Assembly: GCF_014851395.1 (NCBI RefSeq)
Contig: NW_024040817.1
Location: 30,103,976 to 30,167,975 of the forward strand
Direction: 5' to 3'
Length of the DNA: 64,000 bases
From: Micropterus salmoides
Taxonomy: Eukaryota; Chordata; Actinopteri; Centrarchiformes; Centrarchidae
This document shows positions 35,131-46,799 of the stretch, in pieces. The notes below the pieces were generated by a model. That model had not been told where the DNA came from. It ran no database searches and saw only the letters and a list, made by a program, of their open reading frames with translations. A program made the position numbers and the translations under genes. Every line of letters begins with the position of its first letter. Position 1 is the stretch's first letter.

Positions 35131-36580
35131 CTGCAACACTGTACACAGACGTCTTTGACATGACATCAGAACGGTTACTTCTTCACATTCTGTTGATAAT
35201 GTTATTTCATTTATTTAATGGTCAGTGTTTTAAACTAAAATTCTGGTGTCACCCTGCATATTGTAGCTTAATCAAAAACGTAAAGATGGATCATGATCGG
35301 TCACAACATGCTCTTCTTTCACAACTGGGGTCCATACAAGTACAGTATGTGATCAATAAGGTGCCAGAGCGTTAATGGCAGGTCAATGGCACAATTTAAA
35401 AAATAAATGTTAATGAGTATAAATGTATACCCTAACAGGGTTATAGAATACTTGTGCAATCTGAGTTATGTAATAAGCTACAAAGTTAGATAGAATTATT
35501 GTCCTGCCCAAGTTTAAATTTCAGTCTAACAGTTACTGTTCATATCTGTCATCATCTTTCAAACAGAACTCAGTCGACTTGAGCAGCAGAAACAGTACAC
35601 AGCAACAACAAAGGCGTCTTTACAAATGTATCTGTAAGTTATTTACTAATGTAGAACATCAGACCATTTTTATGCGTTCATATGCAACTTTCACAGTTGT
35701 AAAAAGTGGCATTTAGTTTGCTCCATGGCTACAAGTGCATGCTTTTCTAGCTTTAGTGTCGGGGGAACATGGCAGAGCTAATGCTATACACTACAAGTCA
35801 CACAAAGTATTCCAGCCACCCAGGAGGACAGACTGTTGGACTTTCCATGAGATGATATTTTTAATTAATTCGTACATAGTGGCATGTGTATTCTAATTAA
35901 TATTTGTATTAATATATAATAATTACTTTATTGTGATTGATCAGATGTTGTGTGCAGGAATTCTTCAATACTTAGCCCTGATGTCAACATAATCATTGGT
36001 GAAATTCTCACAGTCGGCAGTTATTCACAAAACATGTCAGGATATAAAAATAGAACAGTTTTTCAAGGGAAAGAGAGCACGATGAGACACAATCGACGTT
36101 GCACTTTGACACTGGTTCGACTTTAATTTTGGCTATATATTTCAACCCTCTGATGACATCAACTTTTTGTTGTTACCTGGGCAGTCTTCCACCTGGCCGA
36201 ACCCACAACAAATACTGACACATGTAAATGTGGTTTTATCAATTTAAGGGAACCATTTCTCATCAGAAGAAAAAGGTGTAAAAAAGCACTATGCATAAAA
36301 TATCACTCCCTTTGTGTACATCATCATTTTAACAGTTGGAGGCAGAAGACATCCTATAGGCCCACATTACAGAACAGATCAATGAAGAGGAAGAGGCTTT
36401 GTCAGGAGTCATGAGGCATCAGATGTCTTCCACAAATGGAATACTAAAATCCAACAATGCAAAAATACCTCCATCACAACAAATGTCCAGCATTTTAAAT
36501 CCTGATGTCGTGATGGGCCATTATTGAGGCAGCCTGTCCTCACCTGAAAAACAACAAAATGGGTAGTTTGTTAAAACAGT
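35131..36580. other. non-coding stretch
   Basis: No exon or element ends recognised. Confidence 0.35.
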
Positions 36581-36581
36581 T

Positions 36582-36760
36582 ATTGCGATGACTTACCTAA
36601 AGTACTTACTTTAACCCAAACCAGAAGGCTTTCCTAAACCTAACCAAACTGCATCACAACGTTAACCACTTACATCATGTGACTTACATAAAAGAGTTAA
36701 GGTACGGTGCCTGTTGCTGGACTGGTACGGAAAACGCTCAAATGTGTTGTTTTGAGAGGC
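36582..36760. repeat. CCTAAACCTAACC-type dispersed repeat, copy 2
   Basis: Shares TTTAACCCAAACC, TTTCCTAAACCTAACCAAAC and AACGTTAACCACTTACATCA with the copies at 25.0 and 50.7 kb. Confidence 0.7.
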
Positions 36761-39135
36761 ATGGACAGAAGGACTATTTTGTTGTTTAGGTATGAGGACT
36801 TGTTGTATTGAGCATTATGACGTTGTCTAAAAAGCAACCACAGAACAAAATCTGTGGTTTTTATTATATTTAGAATTATGAAAAATAACTGATCAAAATG
36901 GATGCCTATTTTTAGTTTTAGATTGCTTTTTCAGAGAAAAGAGTCATTTAATAAACGTAAGGACACATGATGTCTTGTTATAAGTGTTCAGTTCAGTTGA
37001 GCAGTTGAATTGGGAAATTTGGAAACTTGGCCTATCTCAAAACTATGTTCTAGACCTCTGATAAGTTGAAAGCACAAGCCTTAAACACCCTCAAACAAAA
37101 GTCAGTATGTTATTATACAGTGTAATTTGTAGCAGTTGACTAACACCCAGTGAGAGTGGCCAGGTTCACTTCAGGCCACAGATTCAGTGAAGAAGAGCAG
37201 AGGGTCTGTACTGCTAGAAACAGGCTGAGATTTCTCTGAACTCCCACTGCTCTGTTCTCCGAGTGTGTAATCCCAACAGCTGGTAAGACAGTTTAAACAC
37301 ACAGTAACCTCAGTCCCTCACTGTGTCACCATGAAGCCTTTGCCAGCTGCCAAATCCAAACATTTCACTGCATCCTGGATGTTCTCCATCAAAACTGATA
37401 AATGTGGCTTTGATTTTAGCCTTTTATAGTATTGTCTTTCCTTATAGTACTCATGTACTCATACTAAACAAGAATGAATCACTATTCTATCAATATTTCA
37501 CTATTGAATCAATATTTCTTATGCATGACGGTTTTATGGTTTTATCTGATTTGGCAGACAAAGTTTTGGTGCTGTGCCAAGTTCTGTAAAAAGAAAACAA
37601 CAGTGTGCTGATGCCATCAAGTGGTTGTATGTAGGAACTGCAGATCTGTCAAAGAAATACTGGAGAATGTGGGGTTGTTCAATGTTTCTTAATGCTCTTT
37701 GTAGTGGAGCCTTTTCATAGGTCATTTTTGAAAATGATTTGATGCTAAAATTCTTTTCCTCATTTAACAATTACACATAAACTCATGATCCCAAGCTCAT
37801 ATTTGGCATCCAGGACAGATAGGTGTGTCCATGTTCATCTCCAGTAAGTATAAAATGTAATAGTCCAATTCAATAAACGCTAAATGTAGTGTTTGTACTT
37901 TAACTACACCTAATAACTGTCAAGTAGCACACTTTGTCATGATAGTATTATATTTTAAAATTAATGCATTGCCTTAAGCTGTTTGAACTTTATTTCCTCC
38001 CCATTTTATATTCCTGTTGTCATCATTGTATGTTGGAAAAAGCCTGAGGTGAGGAGACGTCGCCTATCACAGTACACTAAATTTAATCAACACACACGGC
38101 ATCTGATAAAAGTAGGAGATAAGCAGTTGATAAAACTGTGAAGATGATAGGAAAAACTGAAGTTTGCTGCCAGATTCATGTTCTGTAAACCAACCTCTTG
38201 TGCAATTACGCAGTGGAAGAATTTAGAGGCACATAAATAAAACCGAATGCAATCAAAGCATGGAGAAGACCAGTGAATTGCCTAGCAACAGCCAACCTCC
38301 TCAAACATCATATTTATAGCAACAAGTATCAACAGGCTCATCTGTCCTACCTTTACCTCTGTAGAGCACCACATTAAGAGCAGAAGCTCAGAATCATGCA
38401 GTGAAACTCAGAAGCTGTGTCTCAATACTATACTAACAGCAAAATGTCTTCCTCAATATCTAATACTTTGTTTTGTTTTGTTTTCCAAGATCATTCTGGA
38501 GTTGTCCCACCAGTATTAGCAATTTATTTAATTTTGTGCAGCGGTAAGTAGACATTCCATTTGTACATTGCACTGTGGGACAATGACAGCACGCTCAACA
38601 CTTATTACACTTATTGTGCACACTGACTGTTTTGAGTAGACATGATTTTGTCACTGTATGTAGTATGGAAGTGGGAGACCGCTAGAAAGAATGAAAAAAC
38701 GAAAAAAAAAAACGAGGCAGATATCTTGAGGGGCTAATTTACAGTCAAATGAACAGTGTAAGACTCAAACTTTGAACTAAACGACACATGTAGGTAAAGT
38801 AAGTTGAGGAGTGATGGAGACGAGATCATTTAAGAGTTTTGCCTTTAATAAACTCAGCATAAGGAAAATGGGAGAAATCTCAGAAAGACCATGAAATGGG
38901 AACTGTAGAGGAGGAATACATAGGACAACAAAAATATTATTGCAATTAATAGATATACATAAGTCAGTTGAGGTACAACTACTGTCTACGACACCTCATA
39001 TATTTCACAGCTATAGTATGTAGTTACTCTGCAGGTTACATTTTTTTTTAACCAGTGAAATACCAGAAACATTCAGATCCTTTATTTAAGTACAAGAAAA
39101 CTACAAAAGTAAAATTTCTGCATTGAAAATTCTAC
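36761..39135. other. non-coding stretch
   Basis: AT-rich, with short TTTTG and A-rich runs (38,466; 38,701). No supported gene. Confidence 0.35.
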
Positions 39136-39310
39136 TTAAAGGATAGATTCACATTTTTGTCAAGTTTTAAGGTATGTACAGTGAAAGTTGCTTTGATTGC
39201 CACTGTATAATTGTTGCTCCTGTCTATACTGGCCATGAATAGTCTGGATCAGTTCCTAAAGTGAATGTAACTGATGGGGGACAAAAGCCACAGTCCTTGA
39301 TTTGGCCCCC
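39136..39310 (+). repeat. teleost dispersed repeat (AAAGGATAG-type)
   Basis: Starts TTAAAGGATAGATTCACATT and continues with CTGTCTATACTGGCCATGAA, AGTGAATGTAACTGATGGGG and AAAGCCACAGTCCTTG. This order is that of a familiar non-coding repeat in percomorph fish. The right boundary is uncertain. Confidence 0.5.
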
Positions 39311-41500
39311 TGTCCCCTTCATCATGTGTTTCCTCACTAGGGGGAGTACTTGTTTTTCAAATCGCTGTCACAACATTCCCCGACATATGATATCCTTGAT
39401 GATAAGACAGCCATTTTCAGGCAACTGTATTGTATTGTGTCATTATCTTCTCCGTGTCATTGTTTCCAGCGCTGCCCTCAGTTTGACCTCTCCAATAGTT
39501 CCCCTGAGCTGTGCTGCAAACGCAGATAGATAGTCCTCTGAAGCCTGGTGAGCTTACACCACTGCCTGCTGACAGAGATAAGAAATCATACACCACAGGG
39601 CGAACACGGACCTCCATCCATCTGAAATGAGAGGTGTTGTTCTCAGCAAAAACGCTTTGAACGGTGCCATTTAACTACAGCATCGGCGCTCTACTGGAAG
39701 GTCTGCGAGGAGCTTGGGGAAATCCAAACGATGCCCAGCAATGAACGAGATGGAAGCACTTGTGTGGTGTTTGAAGTTGAGACTGAATGATGAATGCTAG
39801 GTGTTTTGATGACCTGCCTCAGTCAGTCTTTTCATGTTTTAGTGAAAAATTCTTTTCGTTTTTGCAATAATGCATTTGAGGACTGTTCTCTGTGCTGTGG
39901 ACAGCTGGATCGAGCCTTCTCTTCTGATTGCTGCCCCCCCCCCAGAAACTCCAGGGGATCAAATTACACCGGCCAGAGCTTGATGAAACCATAGCACAAA
40001 GTCATCCATCAAACCCACAACTTTCTCATGATTTTCCTCCATCATGTCTGATGTGATAAAGCCTGTGTGATCACGAATGAACAGAAGCTGCAGGGAGTTA
40101 AGGGCAGGTGCAGGAATGACACATTAAAGAGTTTTGACATGGGAGTTTAAAGGTTGGCGAATCTGACAGCTGATCATATTCATCAAAAACATATTCAATA
40201 TCTTTAAATGTGTTTATGTATAGGTGCCATTTACACTGAGGATGCTGGGGACATGTCCCCACCACTTTTCGACACATTGTGACGCCCTTGTTTTTATGCT
40301 AAACTAGCAAACGAACACTCAGACGGACACAACAAAAACACATTCAAAACAAAAACAATCAATCAACCAATCAAACAAAAAATAATTTTTGTCTGTAAAC
40401 CAACCTCCACAACTCCACACTTGGCCCTGCACAAAACAAACCCACAAACGCTTATAGACACGTATAGATGAAAACAGAAACAACGCATCAAAATAAAACA
40501 AATCGCAACTAAACCCAACACAGATAAACAAAATTGACACACAAATCCACAAACAACAAAAACTGTTCTGCTACCCGAGCAGATCTTGGCAGATGAATTC
40601 TGATAGCTGCCTCGCATTTGCTGTGCTCCATGATTGTTTTTAGCTTTATGACTATCTAACAGTGTTTTTCTTTATTCTCCTAGCCACTCTGTGTGTGTGT
40701 ATCTGTCGATCTGGCTGGCGAGCTCCGGCAGACAATTGCCCTTACAGAGACATAAATTATAAAAGAAGACAGTTCTAGTGAACTGAACTGAACTGAAAAC
40801 AAGCACTGAAATAAGAAGACACAACTTTCACACAAACAATGTTCACGCCCGTGAGCAGAGAAGCAGTGGACAGATCACAGAACACAAACACTACAACTGG
40901 TGTTACTAATGTGTTAATGATAATACAGATGTGACCAGAATAACCAGTGTGAATCAGACTGGAAGGCAGAGCGTCTGACTGTATAAGGTGATACCCTTAT
41001 ATCTATATTACATCTTCCCCATTATAAGCACGTAGAAATATCAGAATCATTTTTGAAGGATTCACTGGATTGTACAAATTCTGAATGTTAAAAACTCTGA
41101 ATTAGACACAGTTCTACAAAAAGAGGTGATGCCTCGCTGGGTCTATTGCTCATGTCTCTGTAGAGGTGTTGAGTGTTCAGAGGTGTACGGACAAAACTTC
41201 ATCAACAAATCTTTAAACAGATAGGACAGTGAATCCCCATGTCAACCCCCAAAATAAGGGCATTTTGGGTACTCCAGTCTGTGACTACAAATCTCTGAAC
41301 TGAAATGAGCGAAAGGATTTGAAGTGATTCATGATTTCTACCTGTATCTGTAGTCACACAGTGCTGGTGAAGCGTGACCATAAGCTGGCCAATTCAGTAG
41401 TTTCACTAAAGGAACCAGATCTAATATGTTTTTATCAAAATTTTATCTGATTCAGTTGGAGCTGGCACCAGTTCCTGAGCTATGTAAGTCCTCTGAAAAA
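39311..41500. other. non-coding stretch with ambiguous small open frames
   Basis: Overlapping exon-like frames occur on both strands at 39,550-39,790 (see rejected items). Otherwise no gene, RNA or element end is recognised. Confidence 0.3.
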
Positions 41501-41895
41501 CAAAATTGAATGTAAGAAAAAAGAGAGCAATTCCCCCCCAGAGGACCAGAATTCCTGTCAGCAGCACGGCTCAGCGCGAGCAGGACATTCAGTTTATCTG
41601 CAGCATCTCTCCGCTACTGTATAGATGTCCACTAAGCCAGGATGAGCCACAGTTTATCCTCTCACATCAGCTCAATAATTATTTCTTGCTCCGGCACAGG
41701 CCTGGCAGCGCTTCTCCCCCCGTCAATCAATGGCAAGGAGGAGCCCTCCGAGCAACGGGACAAAGCGGGCATCGATCTGTGTGGAGTGTGTGTGAGGACA
41801 TGTTAACAACACGCAAGTCCCTCTGCACTGTCTCAACGAGAAAGGAGCATCCGGTCCTGGAGCATCATTCAGAACAGGGTCTAGTAAGATGACGA
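41501..41895. other. GC-richer block, possible conserved element
   Basis: This 0.4-kb block is more GC- and CpG-rich than its neighbours, and the + strand stays open for 128 codons. The translation (MNVRKKRAIPPQRTRIPVSS...) shows no domain and has no paired splice sites. Regulatory or 3'-UTR sequence is as likely as coding. Confidence 0.25.
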
Positions 41896-41904
41896 ATTGA
41901 GGTT

Positions 41905-42075
41905 TTACATTACATTTAATCTTTTAGCTGACGCTCTTATCCAAAGCGACTGACAATTGCCACATATGTCAGAGGTCTTGCTCAAGGACACATTGGTTAA
42001 TGTCATTGTGGGGGGGATTGAACCTGGGTCTACCACACCAAAGGCATGTATCCACTGCTCTATCACCACCCCGCT
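41905..42075 (-). mobile_element. tRNA-derived SINE (AvaIII/V-SINE-like tail)
   Basis: On the reverse strand the head has box A TAGAGCAGTGG (42,052-42,062) and box B GGTTCAATCC (42,015-42,024). The body CTTGAGCAAG...GTCAGTCGCTTTGGATAAGA and tail GCGTCAGCTAAA, then TTAAATGTAATGTAA, match the widespread teleost SINE tail also found in salmonid AvaIII elements. It lies downstream of the - strand gene at 42.28 kb, possibly in its 3' UTR. Confidence 0.85.
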
Positions 42076-42104
42076 GAACAAGCAGAGCAACATCAGCATT
42101 CATT

Positions 42105-42215
42105 TGGATGTTTTGGTCGCCGCCAACTCCTGAGAAAAATATTTCTTTGGCTGCTGAATGTTCCAGTTTACAGTGGGTTTTTAGAGCTGAAAACAGCTGC
42201 TGGAAAAAAGATTGA
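42105..42215 (+). repeat. dispersed repeat, copy A
   Basis: Shares GTTTTGGTC(G/T)CC, AACTCCTGAGAAAAATAT, TTGGCTGCT(G/A)AA and AAAACAGCTGCTG with copy B at 44,230-44,340. It is a familiar non-coding teleost repeat. Confidence 0.7.
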
Positions 42216-42282
42216 AGAGTGGGGAGTTTGCAGAACCAAAACATTGAGGTCACACATTACACATTAATGGTCTTTTGATCTG

Positions 42283-42446
42283 TTAGTGCAGCCTCAAATC
42301 ACAGCATCTCAATTCCTGGAAGGATAAAAATGATCTTCCGTTCTGACTGTGGGCGTCAGTGTCCTTTAAGGAGCTCCTGGCTCTGCTGTTCCTTTTAAAC
42401 GGGCTTCTTCCTTTGCCTCCATGCTGAGGCTGAACCTGACGGCCGG
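42283..42446 (-). CDS. last exon of unidentified - strand gene
   Basis: The acceptor GCCATCGCAG (reverse strand) precedes this exon. It supplies two bases completing an Ala codon and 53 further codons to TAA (42283-42285). The peptide begins GRQVQPQHGGKGRSPFKRNS and ends FQELRCCDLRLH. It is basic, Ser/Arg/Lys-rich and probably disordered. Its phase exactly fits the preceding exon (42833-42965), which ends with one base of a split codon. No poly(A) signal was confirmed nearby; a SINE and a repeat lie directly downstream. Confidence 0.6.
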
Positions 42447-42832
42447 CTGCGATGGCAGTTAACACCAGTATGTTTTTACATATTAGTAAAGCGGAAACAT
42501 TAAAAGTTAAGTTTGTGAGTAAGGAACAACTACTTAATAATCAAAACCAAACAGCTATTGATTCACGTGTTGTCATAAGAGAACCTGTCTCTATCTGCCA
42601 GCACCCTGTCTACACCTCCGCTCCTCTTTTCTCTATTCTCTCTGTGTCCTCTTCTCGACTTGGACAGCGAGGTGCTCTGAGCGTCTGTGTACAATAAAGC
42701 TGGTTTGAATGTCTTGCATTTTAACAGTAAATTACGCTCCCAACTCCAAATATGCAATTGCAAGTGCAATTTTCTGGGGAACTGATTTCAAACAAATTGA
42801 TCCCAGGTGTGTGTGACCATTAGAGAACCTAC

Positions 42833-42965
42833 CTGTGTTTGTGTGCACCCCATTTTGTTTTCCCAGTCTCAGTCCTTCCTCTCCCTCTGCTTGTGGAGAG
42901 TCATCATAAAAATTGGACTCCCTTTTTCGGCCTCCAGGTTGAGCCTCCTTCTCTTCCTCTCTGGG
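42833..42965 (-). CDS. internal exon of the same - strand gene
   Basis: This 133-nt exon lies between a reverse-strand acceptor CACTAAAG and a donor CACAG/GTAGGT. It reads PREEEKEAQPGGRKRESNFY then DDSPQAEGEEGLRLGKQNGV and ends HTNT plus one base. It is acidic, hydrophilic and without stops, while the alternative frame from the nearby CCCAG acceptor hits TGA. The phase matches both neighbours. The composition suggests a disordered linker. Confidence 0.65.
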
Positions 42966-43064
42966 CTTTAGTGCAGAATAAAAATGTGTTGAAATCCTCA
43001 GTGTAAATCATCAACAGGGAGGTGGTGTAACACCTGCCTGTTGCAGCAACAGCGTCAAACTTAC

Positions 43065-43163
43065 AGAAATAGGAGCATTTTGGGGGGAGAGGTCCTCCAT
43101 GAGTTTGGCCACGAGAGCTGTGAGCTCCTTCACAGACGTGTTTTCCTCTCTGACTTTAAAATA
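43065..43163 (-). CDS. internal exon of the same - strand gene
   Basis: This 99-nt exon (33 codons, phase 0 at both ends) lies between acceptor TGTTTCAG and donor TTTCT/GTAAGT. It reads YFKVREENTSVKELTALVAK then LMEDLSPQNAPIS. The middle is an amphipathic helix with Leu/Val/Ala spacing. Only this frame is open; the other two stop early. It joins in phase to the exons on both sides. Confidence 0.7.
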
Positions 43164-43544
43164 CTGAAACACAGATTAAGCCAAGCCAAATTGCAGTGCT
43201 AAGTGCTTTTACTACTGATGTTAACATTACATTACATTAATTGTGTTAATATTAAGTGGTCATCCAACATTTCAACCAGTAGTTTAGAATTTGCCTCTAA
43301 GAGTTTTAGGATTTATTTATGCTGGAACTTTGTCTCCAAATTATTTTCCAGGCAGCTGTAGACATTGTTGTCAACATTCAGATGATCTGACTCAATATCA
43401 TTTTGTGTGAAGATAAATGATGAATAAAGTTCAACATCAAACTGAAATTTTCTCCTGAGGTGATGTTTCAGTCCAGAACTGCACCTATGATGTTACACTT
43501 ACATGGAATTACATTTGAATTAAATACATGTAGCTTGTCCTTAC

Positions 43545-43621
43545 AGCAACCTGTGGTGTTTGATTAGTAATATTCTCTTTGAAGACTCCCAGTAACACAA
43601 ACTCACATCTACTTGCAACAT
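43545..43621 (-). CDS. upstream exon of the same - strand gene
   Basis: A reverse-strand T-rich tract ending in TTTATGCAG precedes this 77-nt exon, and GCT/GTAAGG ends it. Entered two bases in, it reads VASRCEFVLLGVFKENITNQ then TPQVA and ends in phase 0, matching the next exon. The peptide looks like part of a folded domain (hydrophobic FVLLGVF strand). Earlier exons must lie at higher coordinates, beyond the LINE at 44.3-48.2 kb, which would then sit in an intron. The alternative open frame in this exon does not fit the next exon's phase. The protein family is not recognised. Confidence 0.6.
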
Positions 43622-43855
43622 CTGCATAAAAAAAAGATTGCATGACACATTTGAAAGAGTTCAATCTTAAGTCTTTGTTTTCTCTTCGGTGGAAAGTCTG
43701 CTGAAGCAGTCATTACTGTTTGCTACTACAGGCAATCAAAAATTTCACAATTTCACAAATTGTTTTTATAAAAACTGTTGCTATCTTCTAAATGGCATAC
43801 AGGCAGTGGTCAAAACAAGTCGTTAACAGTTGGAAAAGCAAATAATATTAAATAC

Positions 43856-43875
43856 TATATATATATATATATATA
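43856..43875. repeat. (TA)n microsatellite
   Basis: Ten alternating TA units. Confidence 0.95.
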
Positions 43876-44229
43876 CTATGTTTACAAAACATTGAATTGA
43901 TTAACATGAGCTTTAGCTTGCTCTGCTTCCGATTTTAAGCTGAAGTAAAGGGTTAGGAGATCAACAGGTCTGACTGTAGAGAGCTGCATTTTAAAGTTAT
44001 ATTTGGGAATTTAGTTCTGCATTTCAGTATTATCCAGTGAACTGAAGCCAGGACAGAGGACTTTTTTCAGTAACACACTGTGTATCGGCTGTTTATTATT
44101 ATTATTATTTATCCACTCCTGACTTCATGAATTGATTTGACTCTTTTTTGTCCACTTGGGAAACTACTATTAGCATTAATCTGAGTTGTGTCCATCTGAT
44201 GAAGCCCATTCACTCTCTTTTTAACTGTT

Positions 44230-44340
44230 GTTTTGGTCTCCACCAGCTCCTGAGAAAAATATCTTGCTTGGCTGCTAAATTAGCCACTATTTTATATTTA
44301 TATTTATATTTAAAACAGCTGCTGCTGGAAACAAGGTTGA
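44230..44340 (+). repeat. dispersed repeat, copy B
   Basis: Homologous to copy A at 42.1 kb in the same orientation. It contains a TATTTA run (44,288-44,312) absent from copy A. The LINE tail begins immediately after it, at about 44,345. Confidence 0.7.
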
Positions 44341-44344
44341 TGAG

Positions 44345-45026
44345 AGGCAAGGCAAGTTTATTTGTATAGCACATTTCAACAACAAGGTAATTCAAAGTGC
44401 TTTACATAAAACATGGACAGCAACAGGGGAATATATAAAAATAAAAACAAAGTTTAAAAGCAGCATAGGGAAATTACACATTAAAATATAATAAAAGTTA
44501 CAGTGCAGTGTACAATCAGGGTTAAAAGAGTTAAATGGAAAATAAAACAGGCTGAGGGGTTGAGCAAATAATTGAGTACCAATTGTTTTGAAAAGAGAAT
44601 AAACAGAGAAGTACACTTTATCTACTCACTCTAGCTAGTCTGTTCTCGGGTCAATAGCAATCTTTGGGTCCACTGAAACTCCAAAAACCCTCGGACACTA
44701 CAGAGAAACCAGGACATGTCTGTCTGCAGGCCACTTTGATCCAGTTATACCCTGGACCCACTTGCACGTTTTGCAGGTGGACAGAGGTTCCTGCAAATCA
44801 CTCAGGCGCGAGATTTAAGACCACTTCCTTCACTATGTTCAATCTCACTCTCATTATCTTTTCACTCAATTAACAATTTCTCACAGTGTAAATATTTAAT
44901 TAAAAGCAATGGTAAAAAGCTAAAAACAAAGAAAAAGAAAACAGGACAGTAAAAGTTACAGCGCAGTGTAAGTTATCAATCTTCTACTTAAAGGCAGTGG
45001 TAAAAAGAAAAATCTTAAATATTTAA
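44345..45026 (-). repeat. LINE 3' UTR with internal duplication
   Basis: The phrase AAATATTTAATTAAAAGCAA with TGGTAAAAAG occurs twice (about 44,889-44,917 and 45,015-45,045), and AAAAGTTACAG(T/C)GCAGTGT occurs twice (44,494 and 44,952). The 3' end is the conserved tail CACTTTGAATTACCTTGTTG and the TTGCC direct repeats. Confidence 0.7.
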
Positions 45027-46260
45027 TTAAAAGCAATGGTAAAAAGAAGTCAGAACAGAAGTCTTCAGTCTTAATTTAAAAGAACTGACAATTTCAGCAG
45101 ACCTGCAGTTATCTGGGAGTTTATTCCAAATATACGGAGCATAATAACTGAATGCTGCTTCTCCTTGTTTAGTTTTGACTCTGGGGACAGAAAGCAGACC
45201 TGCCCCAGACGACCTGAGAGATCTGGATGGTTCATAACGAAGATCAGAAATGTGTTTTGGCCCTAAACCATTCAGTGCTTTATAAACTAACAGCAGGATT
45301 TTGAAATCAATTCTTTGACATACAGCACCTGAAACAAGCCAATGTAAAGACCTCAGAACTGGAGTGATGTGATCCACCTTTTTGGTCTTAGTGAGGACTC
45401 GAGCAACAGCGTTCTGAATCAGCTGCAGCTGTCTGATGGATTTCTTAGGGAGCCCTGTAAGGACACTGTTACAGTAGTCGAGTCCACTGAAGATAAATGC
45501 ATGGATAAGCTTTTCCAGGTCCTGCTGAGACATAAGTCCTTTAATCCTTGATATATTCTTCAGGTGATAGTAGGCTGACTTTGTAATTATCTTGATGTGG
45601 CTCCTCAAATTCAGGTCTGAGTCCATGACTACACCAAGATTTCTGGCTTGATTTGTGGTTCTTAACATTACAGACTGAAGTCGAGTACTGACTTTCAATC
45701 GTTCCTCCATGGTTCCAAAAACAATAACTTCAGTTTTATCTTTGTTTAATTGGAGAAAATTTTGGCACATCCATTTACTCAGCACTTGTATGGGATCATA
45801 GTCATCTGCATAACTATGGTAATATATTTTGTTGTTTTTCATAATCTGAGCCAGTGGAAGCATGTAAATGTTAAACAAAAGAGGCCCCAGAATGGAGTCT
45901 TGGGCAACTCCACATATCATTTTTGTCAGCTCAGATGTGTAATTACCTATAGACACAAAGTAGTCCCTGTCCTTTAAGTAGGATTTAAACCAGTTTAGTA
46001 CTGTGCCAGAAAGTCCAACCCAGTTTTTAAGTCTGTCTAGTAATATGTTTTGGTCGCCCGTGTCGAATGCAGCACTGAGATCCAATAATACTAAAACTGA
46101 AATTCTGCCACTGTCAGTGTTTAAATGGATGTCATTGAAGACCTTAACAAGAGCCGTCTCAGTGCTGTGGTGTGGTCGAAAACCTGACTGGAAGACATCA
46201 AAACAGTTAGTTAGTGCCAAGAAAGCACTAAGCTGTTGAAAAACAGCTTTTTCGGTGATT
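45027..46260 (-). pseudogene. LINE reverse transcriptase and C-terminal region
   Basis: The longest open frame in the window, about 410 codons counting in-frame sequence upstream of its first Met. Motifs in order: FQSGFRPHHSTETALVKV, LVLLDLSAAFDT (catalytic Asp box), FKSYLKDR, GVAQDSILGPLLFNIYMLPL (motif B; the family has PQGS, here AQDS), SYADD at about 45,801-45,815 (intact catalytic box), then QNFLQLNKDKTEV, NLGVVMDSDL, FIFSGLDYCNSVLTGLP, LQLIQNAVARVLTKTKK and ILLLVYKALNGLGPKHISDL. The block normally following YADD is shortened, and motif B is altered, so activity is unlikely. Confidence 0.9.
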
Positions 46261-46301
46261 TTACTTTGATATGGGCCTGTAACTGCTCATTAGTGACCAG
46301 G

Positions 46302-46688
46302 CTAGATTGCTCTTTTTAAGAGTGGCTTGATGACTGCAGTTTTCAGGGCCTGTGGGAAAAAACCTGAGAGGAGAGACATGTTGACAATTTGTAGTAGATC
46401 TGAGGCCATGCATTTAGAAACATGTTTGAAAAAACCTGTTGGCAGAATATCAAGGCAGCATGAGGAGGATTTCAGATGTTGTATTATGTCCTCCAGGTTT
46501 TTATGGTTAATAGAATCAAATTTTCTCATGCTATATGAATTGTTTTTAAGTGGACATAGGGACAAGACATATTCTGTTACTGACATGGAGGCACTGTTTG
46601 CTTGTCTAATTGTTTGAATTTTGTCTGTGAAGAAGGAGGCATATTCATTGCAGGCCCTGGTGGATAGAAGTTCAGAGGCTACAGACAC
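46302..46688 (-). pseudogene. LINE ORF2 linker between endonuclease and RT
   Basis: Reads NEYASFFTDKIQTIRQANS, SSCCLDILPTGFFKHVSKCM and FFPQALKTAVIKPLLKR, the conserved stretch before RT motif 1 in L2-like elements. A frameshift and small deletion separate it from the RT frame. Confidence 0.85.
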
Positions 46689-46799
46689 AGGAGGGTTGGT
46701 TATCCTGTCGACAGCAGCAAACAGGGCACGTGCATTATTAGTGTTTTTGGTGATGATGTCAGGGAAGAAGGACCGCCTTGCATTTCTCAGCTCTAAATT

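Noticed and set aside
36600..36660. Interstitial telomere-like CCTAA words
   Set aside because: Units are irregular and embedded in a dispersed repeat shared by three loci, not a TTAGGG array.
39550..39795. Exon-like frames on both strands: reverse WMEVRVRPVVYDFLSLSAGS with donor GGT/GTAAGC, and forward ALYWKVCEELGEIQTMPSNE ending at a stop
   Set aside because: They abut head to head, have no partner exon in phase and no poly(A) signal at the expected place. At most one could be real, and the sequence does not say which.
41506..41892. 128-codon open frame on the + strand
   Set aside because: Low-complexity-free but no recognisable domain or splice context. It lies in a GC-richer block where stops are rarer; kept only as a possible conserved element.
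42015..42062. Possible tRNA gene (box A and B)
   Set aside because: No foldable acceptor stem, and the sequence continues into a SINE body and tail, so it is a tRNA-derived SINE.
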